A stretch of DNA of 64,000 nucleotides from Pseudarthrobacter defluvii (GTDB lineage Bacteria > Actinomycetota > Actinomycetes > Actinomycetales > Micrococcaceae): contig NZ_CP066362.1 of the NCBI RefSeq assembly GCF_030323865.1, forward strand, positions 2,480,001 to 2,544,000. Direction: 5' to 3'. Below the pieces are notes generated by a model. The model had not been told where the DNA came from. It made no database searches and saw only the letters and a list, made by a program, of their open reading frames with translations. Shown here piece by piece: positions 1 through 8,140 of the stretch (within the stretch, counting starts at the first letter, position 1; every line of letters starts with the position of its first letter). The translations under genes and the position numbers were made by a program.

Positions 1-542
1 AAGGCGTCGATGAGGGTGACTTCCTTTTCGGAGCCGTCCTCAAGTTTGACCCAGCCGGGCATGATGGACCCTGCGTAGAGGAAGACGCTGGCAAGGTCCA
101 GCCGGGCGGCCGCCATCAGCATGCCGGGCAGGGACTTGTCACAGCCGGCCAGCAGGACCGAACCGTCGATCCGTTCGGCCTGCATCACGGTCTCCACGGA
201 GTCGGCGATGACTTCGCGGGAGACCAGGGAGAAGTGCATGCCTTCGTGGCCCATCGAGATGCCGTCGGACACGGAGATGGTGCCGAACTGCATCGGGAAG
301 CCGCCGCCCGCGTGCACGCCCTCCTTGGCGCCCTGGGCAAGCCGGTTGAGGGAGAGGTTGCAGGGGGTGATCTCATTCCACGAGCTCGCCACGCCAACCT
401 GGGGCTTGGCGAAGTCGTCATCACCCATGCCGACGGCCCGGAACATGCCCCGCGCTGGGGCTGCATGGATTCCGTCGGTTACGACGCGGCTGCGGGGCTT
501 GATGTCAGGCTGGGTATCGGTTGCGATCCGGCTGTCACTCAT
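1..542 (-). CDS. ilvD: Dihydroxy-acid dehydratase, N-terminal part (runs off the window)
   Basis: Catalyses dehydration of 2,3-dihydroxy-isovalerate/methylvalerate to the 2-keto acids, the third common step of valine, leucine and isoleucine synthesis; cytoplasmic Fe-S enzyme. The visible 180 residues start [18 protein letters not shown] and contain the family cysteines in TPCNLS (about C61) and the signature GCDKSLPGM (C134). The 3' end lies beyond position 1. The ATG at 542 is preceded by TAGACT and 7 nt (complement of 550-555), so the mRNA is probably leaderless. Family assignment is secure; only the C-terminus is unseen. Confidence 0.96.
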   Translation of the reverse strand, partial: MSDSRIATDTQPDIKPRSRVVTDGIHAAPARGMFRAVGMGDDDFAKPQVGVASSWNEITPCNLSLNRLAQGAKEGVHAGGGFPMQFGTISVSDGISMGHEGMHFSLVSREVIADSVETVMQAERIDGSVLLAGCDKSLPGMLMAAARLDLASVFLYAGSIMPGWVKLEDGSEKEVTLIDA

Positions 543-748
543 AGCGGAAAGTCTAGGGCTCGGACAGCGCCAGAACGACCGGTTGGCGGAGGTAAAGGCG
601 GAAATGCGGCAGATTACTGCCCGATTGGTGGACGCGCATCTCATATTTCGAGACAGTCCGGGCGCCAGTCCGCCCAAGAGCTCTCCGACGGCGGGCAACC
701 GCGCGGCATTTCCTCCGTGCGCGCGGCGTCTCTGGACAGCAGTGGTGA

Positions 749-765
749 CCCGACGTAGCGTCGGG
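749..765. promoter_or_regulatory. Short perfect inverted repeat upstream of the sunset-domain gene
   Basis: CCCGACG-TAG-CGTCGGG is a perfect 7-bp inverted repeat with a 3-nt centre, about 40 nt before the ATG at 803. The rest of the 543-802 intergenic region holds the ilvD promoter and nothing else I can support. The repeat could be an operator or a tight mRNA hairpin; no regulator can be named. Confidence 0.3.
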
Positions 766-802
766 GCAGGACACCCATCCACCTTGGACCGAAGGGCCTG
801 CC

Positions 803-1993
803 ATGGACATTATTTTCTGGATCATCCTCGTCGTCATCATCGCCGCCATCATCCTGTGGCTGCTGAACCGCAAGAGAACAGCCAACCCGCCCGGCGGACC
901 GTCAGCCGGCACCGGGACCGGCGGGACCCGGACCGACGGGGCCCTCGAGGGCGGCAGCGCTGCAGCGTCCGCCCAGGCCGCTGGAACCACCGGCATCCCC
1001 ACAGCAGCTGGATTCGGCCGGCCGGCTGAACCGGCAGCGCCCTCCACGGCCGAGGAACCGGCGGACTCCGCGGCCACCTCCACGCGCGAAGCAGCGGGAG
1101 GTGCCACCGGAACCGGGGACCAGGGCAACGCCAGCGAGGGCATGCCCGGACAGGAAACCAGCGGGCACGGCACCTCCGACAGCAGCCAGGAGCAGGAAGA
1201 ACGACGGCGCCAGGACGAGGCCGCCGACCAGGCGGAGTGGGAAACCCAGTGGTCCGAAGCTGGGGCCGGATCCCGGTCCGGTTCCTCCACTACAAGCGGA
1301 ACAGCAACGCCGCCGGCGGCTTCGGCCGGCACCGCCTCCCCGGAGACGGCCCCGCATCGAGGTGCAGCGGCGGAGGCTCCCACAGGCCAGCCCTCCCCCG
1401 CCACTGCCCGCCCCGTGCACCATGACGAATACACGGCGCCCCACGCCCCGACGCTTCCGGGCGCGGAAACAGCCGCAGTGGAAAGCGCGGACGACGCCGG
1501 CACCCCGGCAGCCGAGCAGGCCGGCGGGCAGGCGCCCCAGCACCGGGCAGACACTTCCGGTTCAGTAAGCGCACCAGAAGGGGCTGCACAGCCAGCCTCC
1601 GCCGGCACTGCCCCGGGCGACGCCGGTGCCGCCGAAACACTGGAACGGGCACAGTCCTCCGCGCTGGTCGAGAACGGGGCTGACCATCACCAGCCATCCG
1701 GTCAGGGCGGGGAATTCCCCCAGGGCCCGAGCAGCGCCCCGGGGCACGGCACCGCCACCACTGAACCCTCCGGACACCTCGCAGCCGACGAGCCTTACGG
1801 CGCCGGCTCCGCAGCTGCGGGCCCCGACGGGAGCGGACCCGAGGACTACACGGTCAAGGGTGATGCGGCCGCGATGGTCTACTACGAAGAAGGACACCCT
1901 GACTATGAGCAGACCAAGGCGGAAGTGTGGTTTGAATCCGCTGCGCACGCCGAGGCCGCGGGCTTCCGCGCTCCGCGGCGCAAGCGGCTCTAG
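803..1993 (+). CDS. Membrane-anchored sunset-domain protein with long disordered spacer
   Basis: 396 residues. An N-terminal hydrophobic helix (about residues 4-22, [17 protein letters not shown]) is followed by roughly 310 residues very rich in Ala, Gly, Pro, Thr, Glu and Ser with no predicted fold, and then a C-terminal module of about 45 residues ([29 protein letters not shown]). That module matches the pattern of the sunset domain described in the ArfC channel accessory proteins of mycobacteria (G-[ND]-x(3)-[ML]-[VL]-Y ... A-E-V-W-F ... A-x-A-A-G-F). Its biochemical role is unknown. The spacer is much longer than in short family members. The ATG at 803 is the only start in front of the membrane helix. 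Confidence 0.75.
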   Translation: MDIIFWIILVVIIAAIILWLLNRKRTANPPGGPSAGTGTGGTRTDGALEGGSAAASAQAAGTTGIPTAAGFGRPAEPAAPSTAEEPADSAATSTREAAGGATGTGDQGNASEGMPGQETSGHGTSDSSQEQEERRRQDEAADQAEWETQWSEAGAGSRSGSSTTSGTATPPAASAGTASPETAPHRGAAAEAPTGQPSPATARPVHHDEYTAPHAPTLPGAETAAVESADDAGTPAAEQAGGQAPQHRADTSGSVSAPEGAAQPASAGTAPGDAGAAETLERAQSSALVENGADHHQPSGQGGEFPQGPSSAPGHGTATTEPSGHLAADEPYGAGSAAAGPDGSGPEDYTVKGDAAAMVYYEEGHPDYEQTKAEVWFESAAHAEAAGFRAPRRKRL

Positions 1994-3122
1994 CAGGACG
2001 AAGGCCCGTCGCTTTGCGGCGGGCCTTTCTTGCCTGGCCATATGCCTTGCTGTCGCCGCCTGCACAGGACCGCCCGCGCCGGCACCCGCCACGAGCCCTG
2101 CCGGTACTGGCCCCCAGGCAGGAAGCGCCGTCGCTGTCCCCACTCAATCTGCTGCTCCCGTTCCTACGCCCGCCGTCCAGGAGCGCCTGGAGTTTCAGTT
2201 GGACACTCCCTGGGCTGCAGTCTTCCTCCCGGACGGAACGGCCGTCATCTCCGAGCGCGGCACCGCACTGCTGAAAGCAGTGCGGGATGGGATGGCCACT
2301 ACCCTCGGGAAGGTCCCTGGCGTGGTAGCAGGCGGAGAGGGCGGCCTGCTGGGCCTGGCCCTCTCCCCGCACTTTGACTCGGACCGCTACCTGTATGCAT
2401 ACCTGACAAGCCGGGAGGACAACCGGGTTGTCCGGCTTGCCCTGAACAGTGCTCCCGACGGCGCCCTGACGCTCAGCCCGCCCCAGCCGGTGTTTTCGGG
2501 AATACCCAAAGCCAACACCCACAACGGCGGCAGGATCCGCTTCGGTCCTGACGGGTTCTTGTATGTGGGCACCGGCGACGCCCAGCGCCGCGACCAACCC
2601 CAGGACCGCAACGCGCTGGGTGGCAAAATCCTCCGGCTTACGCCTGATGGCAGTCCGGCACCGGGCAATCCGTTCGGCAACGCCGTCTACAGCCTGGGCC
2701 ACCGCAACGTGCAGGGCCTGGCCTGGGACAGCGCAGGCAGGTTGTGGGCCACCGAGTTCGGACCCGATGTGGACGACGAACTGAACCTGATCCTGCCGGG
2801 CGCCAACTACGGCTGGCCGGAAGTGACCGGGGCACCGCACCGCGCCGGCTTCGAGGACGCGAAGGTCGTGTGGCCCTCCACCAGCGAGTCTTCCCCCAGC
2901 GGGCTGGAAATCGTGGATGGCGTTGCCTACCTGGGAGCACTTCGCGGAGAGAGGTTGTGGGCGGTACCGCTGTCCGGAACGGAAGCCGGAGTTCCTGTGG
3001 CCTATTTCACAGGACAGTATGGGAGGATACGGGACGTGATTCGCACTCCAGAAGGCGGCTTGTGGTTGCTGACGAACGGCGAAAACCCTGATTTCGCGCT
3101 GGTTTTGCGGCCTTCCCAGTGA
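1905..3122 (+). CDS. PQQ-dependent sugar dehydrogenase family lipoprotein
   Basis: Six-bladed beta-propeller of the soluble aldose/glucose dehydrogenase family, which oxidises sugars with PQQ at the cell surface. Visible motifs include ERGTALL, GEGGLLGLA, THNGGRIRFGPDGFLYVGTGD (in pieces), LGHRNVQGLAWD and GANYGWPEVTG. The lipobox VAAC (about C53 from the chosen start) indicates lipid anchoring. No good start lies close to the signal peptide. The in-frame ATG at 1905 has AAGAAGGA 10 nt upstream and lies 89 nt inside the preceding gene; TTG at 1932 is an alternative. The 52-residue n-region is long and arginine-rich, so the start is the least certain part; the family is well supported. Confidence 0.82.
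   Translation: MSRPRRKCGLNPLRTPRPRASALRGASGSSRTKARRFAAGLSCLAICLAVAACTGPPAPAPATSPAGTGPQAGSAVAVPTQSAAPVPTPAVQERLEFQLDTPWAAVFLPDGTAVISERGTALLKAVRDGMATTLGKVPGVVAGGEGGLLGLALSPHFDSDRYLYAYLTSREDNRVVRLALNSAPDGALTLSPPQPVFSGIPKANTHNGGRIRFGPDGFLYVGTGDAQRRDQPQDRNALGGKILRLTPDGSPAPGNPFGNAVYSLGHRNVQGLAWDSAGRLWATEFGPDVDDELNLILPGANYGWPEVTGAPHRAGFEDAKVVWPSTSESSPSGLEIVDGVAYLGALRGERLWAVPLSGTEAGVPVAYFTGQYGRIRDVIRTPEGGLWLLTNGENPDFALVLRPSQ
2001..2032 (+). terminator. Intrinsic terminator of the sunset-domain gene, inside the next CDS
   Basis: A GC-rich stem (GGCCCGTCG with CGGCGGGCC, one G-T pair, loop CTTTG) flanked by AA and followed by TTTCTT lies 7 nt after the stop at 1993. It has the form of a factor-independent terminator. 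It also lies within the region encoding the signal peptide of the downstream lipoprotein, so transcription and translation signals are superimposed. Confidence 0.6.
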
Positions 3123-3146
3123 ATCGGACACCGCTGGCGGCGCCGA

Positions 3147-3176
3147 TTTCACTTGCACCAAAAGTTCGTGTAGAGT
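3147..3176 (+). promoter_or_regulatory. Promoter of tRNA-Lys
   Basis: TTTCAC (3147-3152) and TAGAGT (3171-3176) are separated by 18 nt and lie about 60 nt before the tRNA, a credible housekeeping promoter with a short 5' leader to be removed by RNase P. Confidence 0.5.
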
Positions 3177-3235
3177 TTCATGTCGTTGCGGAGATCAACG
3201 GGAAAGAAAAAGCCCGGGGATGGAAGCGAAAAGAT

Positions 3236-3311
3236 GCACCTCTAGCTCAATTGGCAGAGCAATTGACTCTTAATCAATGGGTTCCGGGTTCAAGTCCCGG
3301 GGGGTGCACCA
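3236..3311 (+). tRNA. tRNA-Lys (anticodon CTT)
   Basis: 76 nt including an encoded CCA. Acceptor GCACCTC pairs with GGGGTGC (one G-U pair). The anticodon stem ATTGA/TCAAT encloses loop CTCTTAA, giving anticodon CTT (reads AAG). The T arm has the GTTCAAGTC core. The discriminator base is A. Confidence 0.97.
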
Positions 3312-3316
3312 CTGGG

Positions 3317-3362
3317 AAAACAGCCTCCGGTTTGTGGAAACACGAGCCGGGGGCTGTTTTGT
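3317..3362 (+). terminator. Terminator after tRNA-Lys
   Basis: AAAACAGCCTCCGG (3317-3330) pairs with CCGGGGGCTGTTTT (3347-3360) and ends in a T run, a classic factor-independent terminator immediately after the tRNA. Confidence 0.85.
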
Positions 3363-3422
3363 TTATCCCGCCCCTTCATCGACTGCTCCCCCTCGGCCCC
3401 CGGCGTTCGGGTGGCACCGCTT

Positions 3423-3484
3423 CATCGATTGCTGAGTAATCGCCGTTTTCACCGCTCATAACGACAGTTACGGAGCAATCGACG
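3423..3484. repeat. 62-bp palindrome, copy 1 (diverged)
   Basis: Begins CATCGATTGCTGAGTAA and ends CGGAGCAATCGACG. The outer arms pair as in copies 2 and 3, but the inner arms (CGCCGTTTT against ATAACGACAG) have decayed. Fragments of the left end alone are also seen near 3374 and 3510, both followed by CTCCCC. The array occupies the gene-free stretch 3363-4093. Confidence 0.8.
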
Positions 3485-3560
3485 GTGGGGAGGGTCAGGG
3501 CTGCACCGCTTCATCAACTGCTCCCCCCATTTTGGCTCCCGGCTTTCGGATGACTCTCTT

Positions 3561-3622
3561 CATCGATTGCTGAGTAACTGTCGTTTTCACGGCTCAAAAC
3601 GGCATTAACGGAGCAATCGATG
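3561..3622. repeat. 62-bp palindrome, copy 2
   Basis: Outer arms CATCGATTGCT and AGCAATCGATG are perfect complements (11 bp). Inner arms GCCGTTTT and AAAACGGC are perfect (8 bp), around the centre CACGGCTC. The two arms, read on opposite strands, are near copies of one another. It is followed by a spacer that carries a copy of the terminator-like sequence found after the neighbouring marR gene. Confidence 0.88.
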
Positions 3623-3746
3623 GTGGTGAGGGCGGAAGGGTACGACGGCGGATGGCAGCCGGGCACAAAAAAGCGCGGCCCCGGCCATTCAAGACCAGGT
3701 CAGAGGGCAAGCTTCAGGAGTTGCTGCCGCCGCCGCAGTCCCCCTT

Positions 3747-3808
3747 CATCGATTGCTGAGTAACTGCCGTTTTCACGGCTCAAAACGGCATTAACGGAGC
3801 AATCGATG
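3747..3808. repeat. 62-bp palindrome, copy 3
   Basis: Identical to copy 2 in the outer 11-bp and inner 8-bp arms, 186 bp further on. The intervening sequence (GCGGAAGGGTACGACGGCGG, then CACAAAAAAGCGCGG, then CATTCAAGACCAGGTC) is also repeated, so palindrome plus spacer form a tandem unit. Confidence 0.88.
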
Positions 3809-3928
3809 GTGGTGGGGGCGGAAGGGTACGACGGCGGACGGCAGCGGGGCACAAGAAAGCGCGGCTTTGGCCATTCAAGACCAAGTCCGCAAGCCTCAGG
3901 AGCAGATGCCGCCACCGCAGTCCCCCCT

Positions 3929-3990
3929 CATCGATTGGTGGGTAAGTGCCGTTTTCGCCGCTCAAAACGGCAGTTACGGAGCAATCGATG
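3929..3990. repeat. 62-bp palindrome, copy 4
   Basis: 182 bp after copy 3. The inner arms GCCGTTTT/AAAACGGC are intact. The left outer arm carries changes (CATCGATTGGT) that break pairing with AGCAATCGATG at one position. The spacer that follows contains the real marR terminator. Confidence 0.85.
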
Positions 3991-4032
3991 GTAGTGGGGC
4001 GGAGAAGTACGACGGCGGGCGGCGGCCGGGCA

Positions 4033-4074
4033 CAAAAAAGCGCGGCCCGGTCATTTGAGACCAGGTCCGCGCTT
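4033..4074 (-). terminator. Terminator of marR (template for the spacer repeats)
   Basis: Read on the minus strand, AAGCGCGGACCTGGTC pairs with GACCGGGCCGCGCTT and runs into TTTTT, about 20 nt after the marR stop. Diverged copies of the same sequence occur near 3663-3700 and 3849-3890 between the palindromes. Confidence 0.75.
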
Positions 4075-4093
4075 AGGGTGTCGGTGCCCGCGG

Positions 4094-4561
4094 CTACTTG
4101 GCCACGTTGTCCATGAGGGCTCCGGCATTGCTGGGTGTGGTGGCGAACTGGCTGGCGAGCTCGCGCACAACGGCTTTGAGTTCCTGGCGCAGCAGTTCGG
4201 GGTCGATCGACGCGGATGCCAGCACCGAACGCTCCATCTCCACGGCCTGGGCAACGGCTTCCTTGCCCTGCTCAGTCAGCGACACCACATGGCTCCTGCG
4301 GTCCGAGGTGCTGCGGACCCGGGCGATGTGGCCGTGGGACTCAAGCCGGCTGAGCGTCTTGCCCATTGTCTGGGCCTGGACGCGGACGTACTGGGCGAGT
4401 TGGGCCTGGGTCATGGGTCCTTGCGCGGCAAGGACTTCGATGGCGATAACACCGGCGTGGGTGAGTCCGATGGCGCCAAGTTTTTCGTTCCATGAGTGTT
4501 CAACGAGGCGCGCAGCAGTGGACAGAAGGCGCCCTGTGGGCCAGTGATCCATATCAGGCAT
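4094..4561 (-). CDS. MarR family transcriptional regulator
   Basis: 155 residues with a winged helix-turn-helix core: LTHAGVIAIEVLAAQGPMTQ, then AQLAQYVRVQAQTMGKTL, then the wing DRRSHVVSLTEQGKEAV. It binds DNA as a dimer, normally repressing itself or neighbours until a ligand or oxidant releases it. The start at 4561 is chosen because TATACT (complement of 4569-4574) lies 7 nt upstream, giving a leaderless mRNA; an ATG at 4579 would lie upstream of that transcript. It is divergent from the peroxiredoxin gene, which may be a target. No cysteine suggests redox sensing. Confidence 0.88.
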   Translation of the reverse strand: MPDMDHWPTGRLLSTAARLVEHSWNEKLGAIGLTHAGVIAIEVLAAQGPMTQAQLAQYVRVQAQTMGKTLSRLESHGHIARVRSTSDRRSHVVSLTEQGKEAVAQAVEMERSVLASASIDPELLRQELKAVVRELASQFATTPSNAGALMDNVAK

Positions 4562-4578
4562 AGCAGCAAGTATAACCA

Positions 4579-4594
4579 AGTGCCGATTAGCACT
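4579..4594. promoter_or_regulatory. Candidate MarR operator between marR and bcp
   Basis: AGTGC-CGATTA-GCACT is a perfect inverted repeat lying just upstream of the marR -10 box (4569-4574) and 54 nt before the peroxiredoxin start. The position fits autorepression and possible control of the divergent gene. Assignment to this MarR is an inference. Confidence 0.5.
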
Positions 4595-4648
4595 CGCTCC
4601 ACCTGCTTATTAGGCTGTTGTGTCCCGCCCGCAACAAGGAGAAAAACA

Positions 4649-5122
4649 ATGGCTGAAAGACTCGTTACCGGCGACAATGCACCCGCTTTCACCCTGCAGG
4701 ATTCAACCGGCAAGGATGTCAGCCTGGCTCCCCGGCCCGGGCGCTCCACGATCGTCTACTTCTACCCGGCCGCCTCCACCCCCGGCTGCACCAAGGAGGC
4801 CTGCGATTTCCGCGACAGCCTGGCTTCCCTCCAGGCCGCCGGCTTCGATGTCCTGGGCATCTCGCCGGACCCCGTCGAAAAACTCGCCAAGTTCGCTGAC
4901 AAAGAGTCCCTGACGTTCCCGCTGCTCTCCGACGCGGACCACGCGGTGGCCGAGGCGTACGGCGCCTGGGGCGAGAAGAAGAACTACGGCAAAACCTACG
5001 AGGGCCTGATCCGGTCCACCATCGTGGTGGATCCGGACGGCAAGGTGGCACTGGCCCAGTACAACGTGCGTGCCACGGGACACGTTGCCAAGCTGAGGCG
5101 GGACCTGAACCTGGACGCCTGA
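4649..5122 (+). CDS. bcp: Thiol peroxidase, Bcp/PrxQ type
   Basis: 157-residue cytoplasmic peroxiredoxin that reduces hydroperoxides with thioredoxin-supplied electrons. The peroxidatic cysteine C47 sits in STPGCTKE and the resolving cysteine five residues later (C52, EACDF), the PrxQ arrangement. FYPAASTPGCT, GISPDP, FPLLSD and RSTIVVDPDGKV are typical. AAGGAG lies 9 nt before the ATG. The divergent marR suggests, but does not prove, stress-linked control. Confidence 0.95.
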   Translation: MAERLVTGDNAPAFTLQDSTGKDVSLAPRPGRSTIVYFYPAASTPGCTKEACDFRDSLASLQAAGFDVLGISPDPVEKLAKFADKESLTFPLLSDADHAVAEAYGAWGEKKNYGKTYEGLIRSTIVVDPDGKVALAQYNVRATGHVAKLRRDLNLDA

Positions 5123-5160
5123 CCCGGCCGCGGCTGCCCGGCCCACCGCCCGGGCGACGC

Positions 5161-5166
5161 TACAAT
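5161..5166 (+). promoter_or_regulatory. -10 box for tRNA-Leu
   Basis: TACAAT about 45 nt before the tRNA is the best -10 element in the 5123-5211 gap. I see no convincing -35. Confidence 0.35.
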
Positions 5167-5211
5167 GGAACCTGTCATCCGCCGTCGTACTTTCAACGCG
5201 CCGGGTGACGC

Positions 5212-5293
5212 GCGCGAGTGGTGAAATTGGCAGACACGCAGGATTTAGGTTCCTGTGCCTTCGGGCGTGGGGGTTCAAGTCCCCCCTTGCGCA
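5212..5293 (+). tRNA. tRNA-Leu (anticodon TAG)
   Basis: Type II tRNA, 82 nt, with no encoded CCA (the discriminator A is followed by CCT). Acceptor GCGCGAG pairs with CTTGCGC. The anticodon stem CAGGA/TCCTG encloses TTTAGGT, anticodon TAG (reads CUA). The variable arm TGCCTTCGGGCG forms a short stem, as expected for leucine tRNAs. Confidence 0.96.
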
Positions 5294-5298
5294 CCTGG

Positions 5299-5328
5299 CG
5301 AATCCCCCGGCTCCGGCCGGGGGATTCG
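5299..5328 (+). terminator. Terminator after tRNA-Leu
   Basis: A 13-bp perfect stem, CGAATCCCCCGGC with GCCGGGGGATTCG around TCCG, follows directly. The T run is weak (TGCTTTAA), but the stem is very stable. Confidence 0.75.
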
Positions 5329-5524
5329 TGCTTTAAGCAGCCGCCGGCCCGGTGCCTGTTCCTGCTTCAATTCGAAAAACTCCAAAGATCCACCCATCCG
5401 CCGCTGCCCACCGGCCGAATAGCCATTGAGACACCAGCCAAGGGCAGGTGCTTACCGCAAGGCAGACCGCACGGCGACGGCACACGTCCGACGGCGGCAG
5501 GCAAACGATCCAAGGAGAACTGAA

Positions 5525-6229
5525 ATGCAGACCTTCAAGCGCACCACTTTCACCGTCGCAGGCGTTGCAGCGGCCGCTCTGCTCAGCCTCACCGCATGCG
5601 GCGGCTCGGGCAGCACCTCAGGATCCTCAGCGTCGTCGGCGCCGATGTCATCCTCCCCCAGCTCGAGCATGGCATCGCCGTCAAGCTCCGCCATGGCGTC
5701 CCCGTCCGCCAGCTCCTCGGCCGGCATGATGGACCCCGCAGCCAACCTGGTTGGGCCGGGCTGCGCCGCCTACGCCAAGCAGGTTCCCACCGGCGCAGGC
5801 TCGGTGGAGGGCATGGCCCTTGACCCGGTGGCCGTGGCAGCTTCCAACAACCCCATCCTGACCACCCTTACCGCAGCCGTCTCCGGCAAGCTGAACCCGA
5901 AGGTGAATCTGGTGGACACCCTCAACGGTGGCGAATTCACCGTCTTCGCCCCGGTGGACGACGCCTTCAAGAAGATCGACCCCGCCACCATCGAGACCCT
6001 GAAGACGGACGATGCCCTCCTGAGCAAGATCCTGACCTACCACGTAGTCCCCGGCCAGATCACCCCTGACAAGATCGCCGGCACCCACGCCACGGTCCAG
6101 GGCGGTTCCGTGACCGTGACAGGCAGCGGCGACAACCTCAAGGTGGACAACGCCAACGTGGTTTGCGGCGGTGTCAAGACCAAGAACGCAACCGTGTATC
6201 TGATCGATTCGGTCCTCATGCCCAAGTAA
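5525..6229 (+). CDS. Fasciclin (FAS1) domain lipoprotein
   Basis: 234 residues. The signal peptide ends in lipobox LTAC (C25). A Ser/Ala/Pro/Met-rich linker (about residues 27-68) tethers a single FAS1 domain with both conserved elements, H1 ([10 protein letters not shown]) and H2 (LTYHVVPG). It resembles the mycobacterial MPT70/MPT83 surface proteins, thought to act in adhesion or envelope stress. AAGGAG lies 8 nt before the ATG. It is monocistronic, between a tRNA terminator and its own terminator. The 5329-5524 gap shows no other feature beyond that ribosome-binding site. Confidence 0.93.
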   Translation: MQTFKRTTFTVAGVAAAALLSLTACGGSGSTSGSSASSAPMSSSPSSSMASPSSSAMASPSASSSAGMMDPAANLVGPGCAAYAKQVPTGAGSVEGMALDPVAVAASNNPILTTLTAAVSGKLNPKVNLVDTLNGGEFTVFAPVDDAFKKIDPATIETLKTDDALLSKILTYHVVPGQITPDKIAGTHATVQGGSVTVTGSGDNLKVDNANVVCGGVKTKNATVYLIDSVLMPK

Positions 6230-6254
6230 GCCCTCCCGTAAGGCCCCCCAACAA

Positions 6255-6290
6255 AAGGCCGGGTCCGCTGGCGTCAGCGGACCCGGCCTT
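6255..6290 (+). terminator. Terminator of the fasciclin gene
   Basis: AAGGCCGGGTCCGCTG and its exact complement flank the loop GCGT, 25 nt after the stop. A long perfect stem ends in TT. Confidence 0.85.
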
Positions 6291-6393
6291 GGCGCGCCGG
6301 ATGGCCTTTCGGGACCAGCTCCGGTTCCTGTCCCCTAGACTGGATCCCGGCCCGCATGCGGCGGAACCGGCAGCATCCAGAGGTGATAAACGA

Positions 6394-8061
6394 GTGCCCA
6401 GCAGTACTTCGCGGCGTACGGTCATCAAGGCCGGCGCCGTCCTCATGGCGCTGGGCATGACATCGTGCACAGGCATGCCGTCCCCTTCCCCCACCTCCGG
6501 ACCCCCCAGCACCACGTCGGCGGAACCTGCGGCCACCTTCAACTTCGGTACGGCCGCCCAGCCCCTGGGCCTGGACCCGGCGCTGTCCAACGACGTGGAG
6601 TCGCAGCGCATCACCCGGCAGATCCTCGAAGGCCTGGTGGGCGTGGACCAGACCACCGGCAAGCCCACCCCGCTCCTGGCCACCGAGTGGAATGAGTCCA
6701 ACGACGGCCGCACCTACACATTCAAGCTCCGCACGGGAGTTACCTTCCAGGACGGCACCCCCTTCAACGCCGACGCCGTCTGCGCCAACTTCAACCGCTG
6801 GTTCAATTTCCCCGTGGCACTGCGGAAGCAGGCACCGGGAAGCTCCTTCAAGGGCGTGTTCAAGGCATACTCGGACGAGCCCGGCCTCTCCATCTTCAAA
6901 AGCTGCACGGCGCCGGCCCCCGACACAGTGCAGATCGACCTCACCCAGCGCTTCACCGCGTTTCTCCAGGCGCTGACCCTGCCCGCCTTTGCCATCGCCT
7001 CCCCGGCAGCCCTCGCGTCCGGGAAAGCCGACGTCCTGGACCAGAACCGGGGCGGCCAGGCCATGTCCGCGTTCGCCACAAACCCGGTGGGAACGGGCCC
7101 TTTCACCCTCGCCGCCTGGGGCACTGACAATGTGACCCTGTCCAGCAACCGGAACTACTGGGGAGACCGGGGCCAGATCGCCACCATCAACTTCCTGGCC
7201 TACAACCACCCGCAGACCCGCCTCCAGGCACTGCTGGACGGCACCATCGACGGCTACGACGCCGTGACCGTGGGCAACTTCGACCAACTGGTGAAACGCG
7301 GCAAGCAGATTGTCCAGCGCGATCCGTTCTCGGTGATGTACGTGGGCATCAACCAGGACGTCCCGGTACTGCAGAACCTGAAGATCCGGCAGGCGGTGGA
7401 GCTGGCCATCGACAAGGAAACTTTGATCCGGAAGTTCTTCATCGACAACACCGCCAAGGCAACCCAGTTTGTGCCGCCCAAGATCAGCGGCTTCAACAAC
7501 GACGCACCGGAGCTTGGACACGACCCGACGAAGGCCAAGGACTACCTGAAGGAGGGTGGCTACGCGGGCGAGGAACTGAAGTTCTACTACCCCCTGAACG
7601 TCACCCGGCCCTACCTGCCCACGCCGGAGAAGGTGTACGCCGAGCTCAGCCGCCAGCTCACCGCCGTCGGCTTCAACATCAAGCCGGTCCCGGTGGACTG
7701 GTCCGACGGGTACCTGCAGAAGGTCCAGTCCGCCGGCGACCACGCGTTCCACATCCTCGGCTGGAACGGCTCCTACTCGGACGCGGACAACTTCGTGGGG
7801 CCGCTCTTCGGGGAGAAAAACGGCGAGTTCGGGTACCAGGATCCGCAGGTGTTCTCGAAGATCAACCGGGCCCGCGGACTGCCCGACGGCAAGGAGCGGG
7901 ATGACCTTTATCACACCATTAACGCCCAGATAGCTGCGACGGTGCCGGCGGTTCCCGTCGCCTTCCCCATTTCCGCGCTTGCCCTCTCAGACCGGGTTCA
8001 GAGCTACCCGGCATCCCCGGTCTTAAACGAAGTTTTTACGAAGGTCCAGCTAAAGTCTTGA
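6394..8061 (+). CDS. ABC transporter substrate-binding lipoprotein, peptide/nickel (family 5) type
   Basis: 555 residues of the DppA/OppA-like family that captures peptides or related solutes outside the membrane. Motifs: [60 protein letters not shown] and [13 protein letters not shown]. The N-terminus carries a twin-arginine-like stretch (SRRTVIK) and a weak lipobox MTSC (C25). The GTG at 6394 is chosen because AGAGGTGA lies 7 nt before it. No permease or ATPase genes adjoin it, so it is an orphan binding protein whose partners must be encoded elsewhere. The ligand is unknown. Confidence 0.9.
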   Translation: MPSSTSRRTVIKAGAVLMALGMTSCTGMPSPSPTSGPPSTTSAEPAATFNFGTAAQPLGLDPALSNDVESQRITRQILEGLVGVDQTTGKPTPLLATEWNESNDGRTYTFKLRTGVTFQDGTPFNADAVCANFNRWFNFPVALRKQAPGSSFKGVFKAYSDEPGLSIFKSCTAPAPDTVQIDLTQRFTAFLQALTLPAFAIASPAALASGKADVLDQNRGGQAMSAFATNPVGTGPFTLAAWGTDNVTLSSNRNYWGDRGQIATINFLAYNHPQTRLQALLDGTIDGYDAVTVGNFDQLVKRGKQIVQRDPFSVMYVGINQDVPVLQNLKIRQAVELAIDKETLIRKFFIDNTAKATQFVPPKISGFNNDAPELGHDPTKAKDYLKEGGYAGEELKFYYPLNVTRPYLPTPEKVYAELSRQLTAVGFNIKPVPVDWSDGYLQKVQSAGDHAFHILGWNGSYSDADNFVGPLFGEKNGEFGYQDPQVFSKINRARGLPDGKERDDLYHTINAQIAATVPAVPVAFPISALALSDRVQSYPASPVLNEVFTKVQLKS

Positions 8062-8140
8062 CGGGCCGGGCCAATTTCAGTATGTGGCCCGCGCGGGGAT
8101 ATTCTGTGACAGCCAGAGCCGCTGCAATCGGAGACTGATC

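Noticed and set aside
543..802. Branched-chain amino acid attenuator or riboswitch before ilvD
   Set aside because: The ilvD mRNA is predicted to start at its ATG (TAGACT 7 nt upstream), leaving no leader in which such an element could work.
3423..3990. CRISPR array
   Set aside because: The repeats are long palindromes at uneven spacing (138, 186, 182 bp), and the spacers are copies of one another rather than unique. No cas genes are nearby.
3700..4058. Small proteins of 60-70 residues within the palindrome array
   Set aside because: They are translations of the repeats themselves on both strands, with no ribosome-binding sites and no family resemblance.
3236..4093. Integrated element at tRNA-Lys
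   Set aside because: No duplicate of the tRNA 3' end, no integrase and no mobility gene is seen; the following DNA is only the repeat array and then ordinary genes.
6274..7914. 546-residue minus-strand frame opposite the substrate-binding protein
   Set aside because: Antisense to a well-supported gene with a ribosome-binding site; the translated product has the Val/Gly/Leu/Arg-rich look of a mirror frame.
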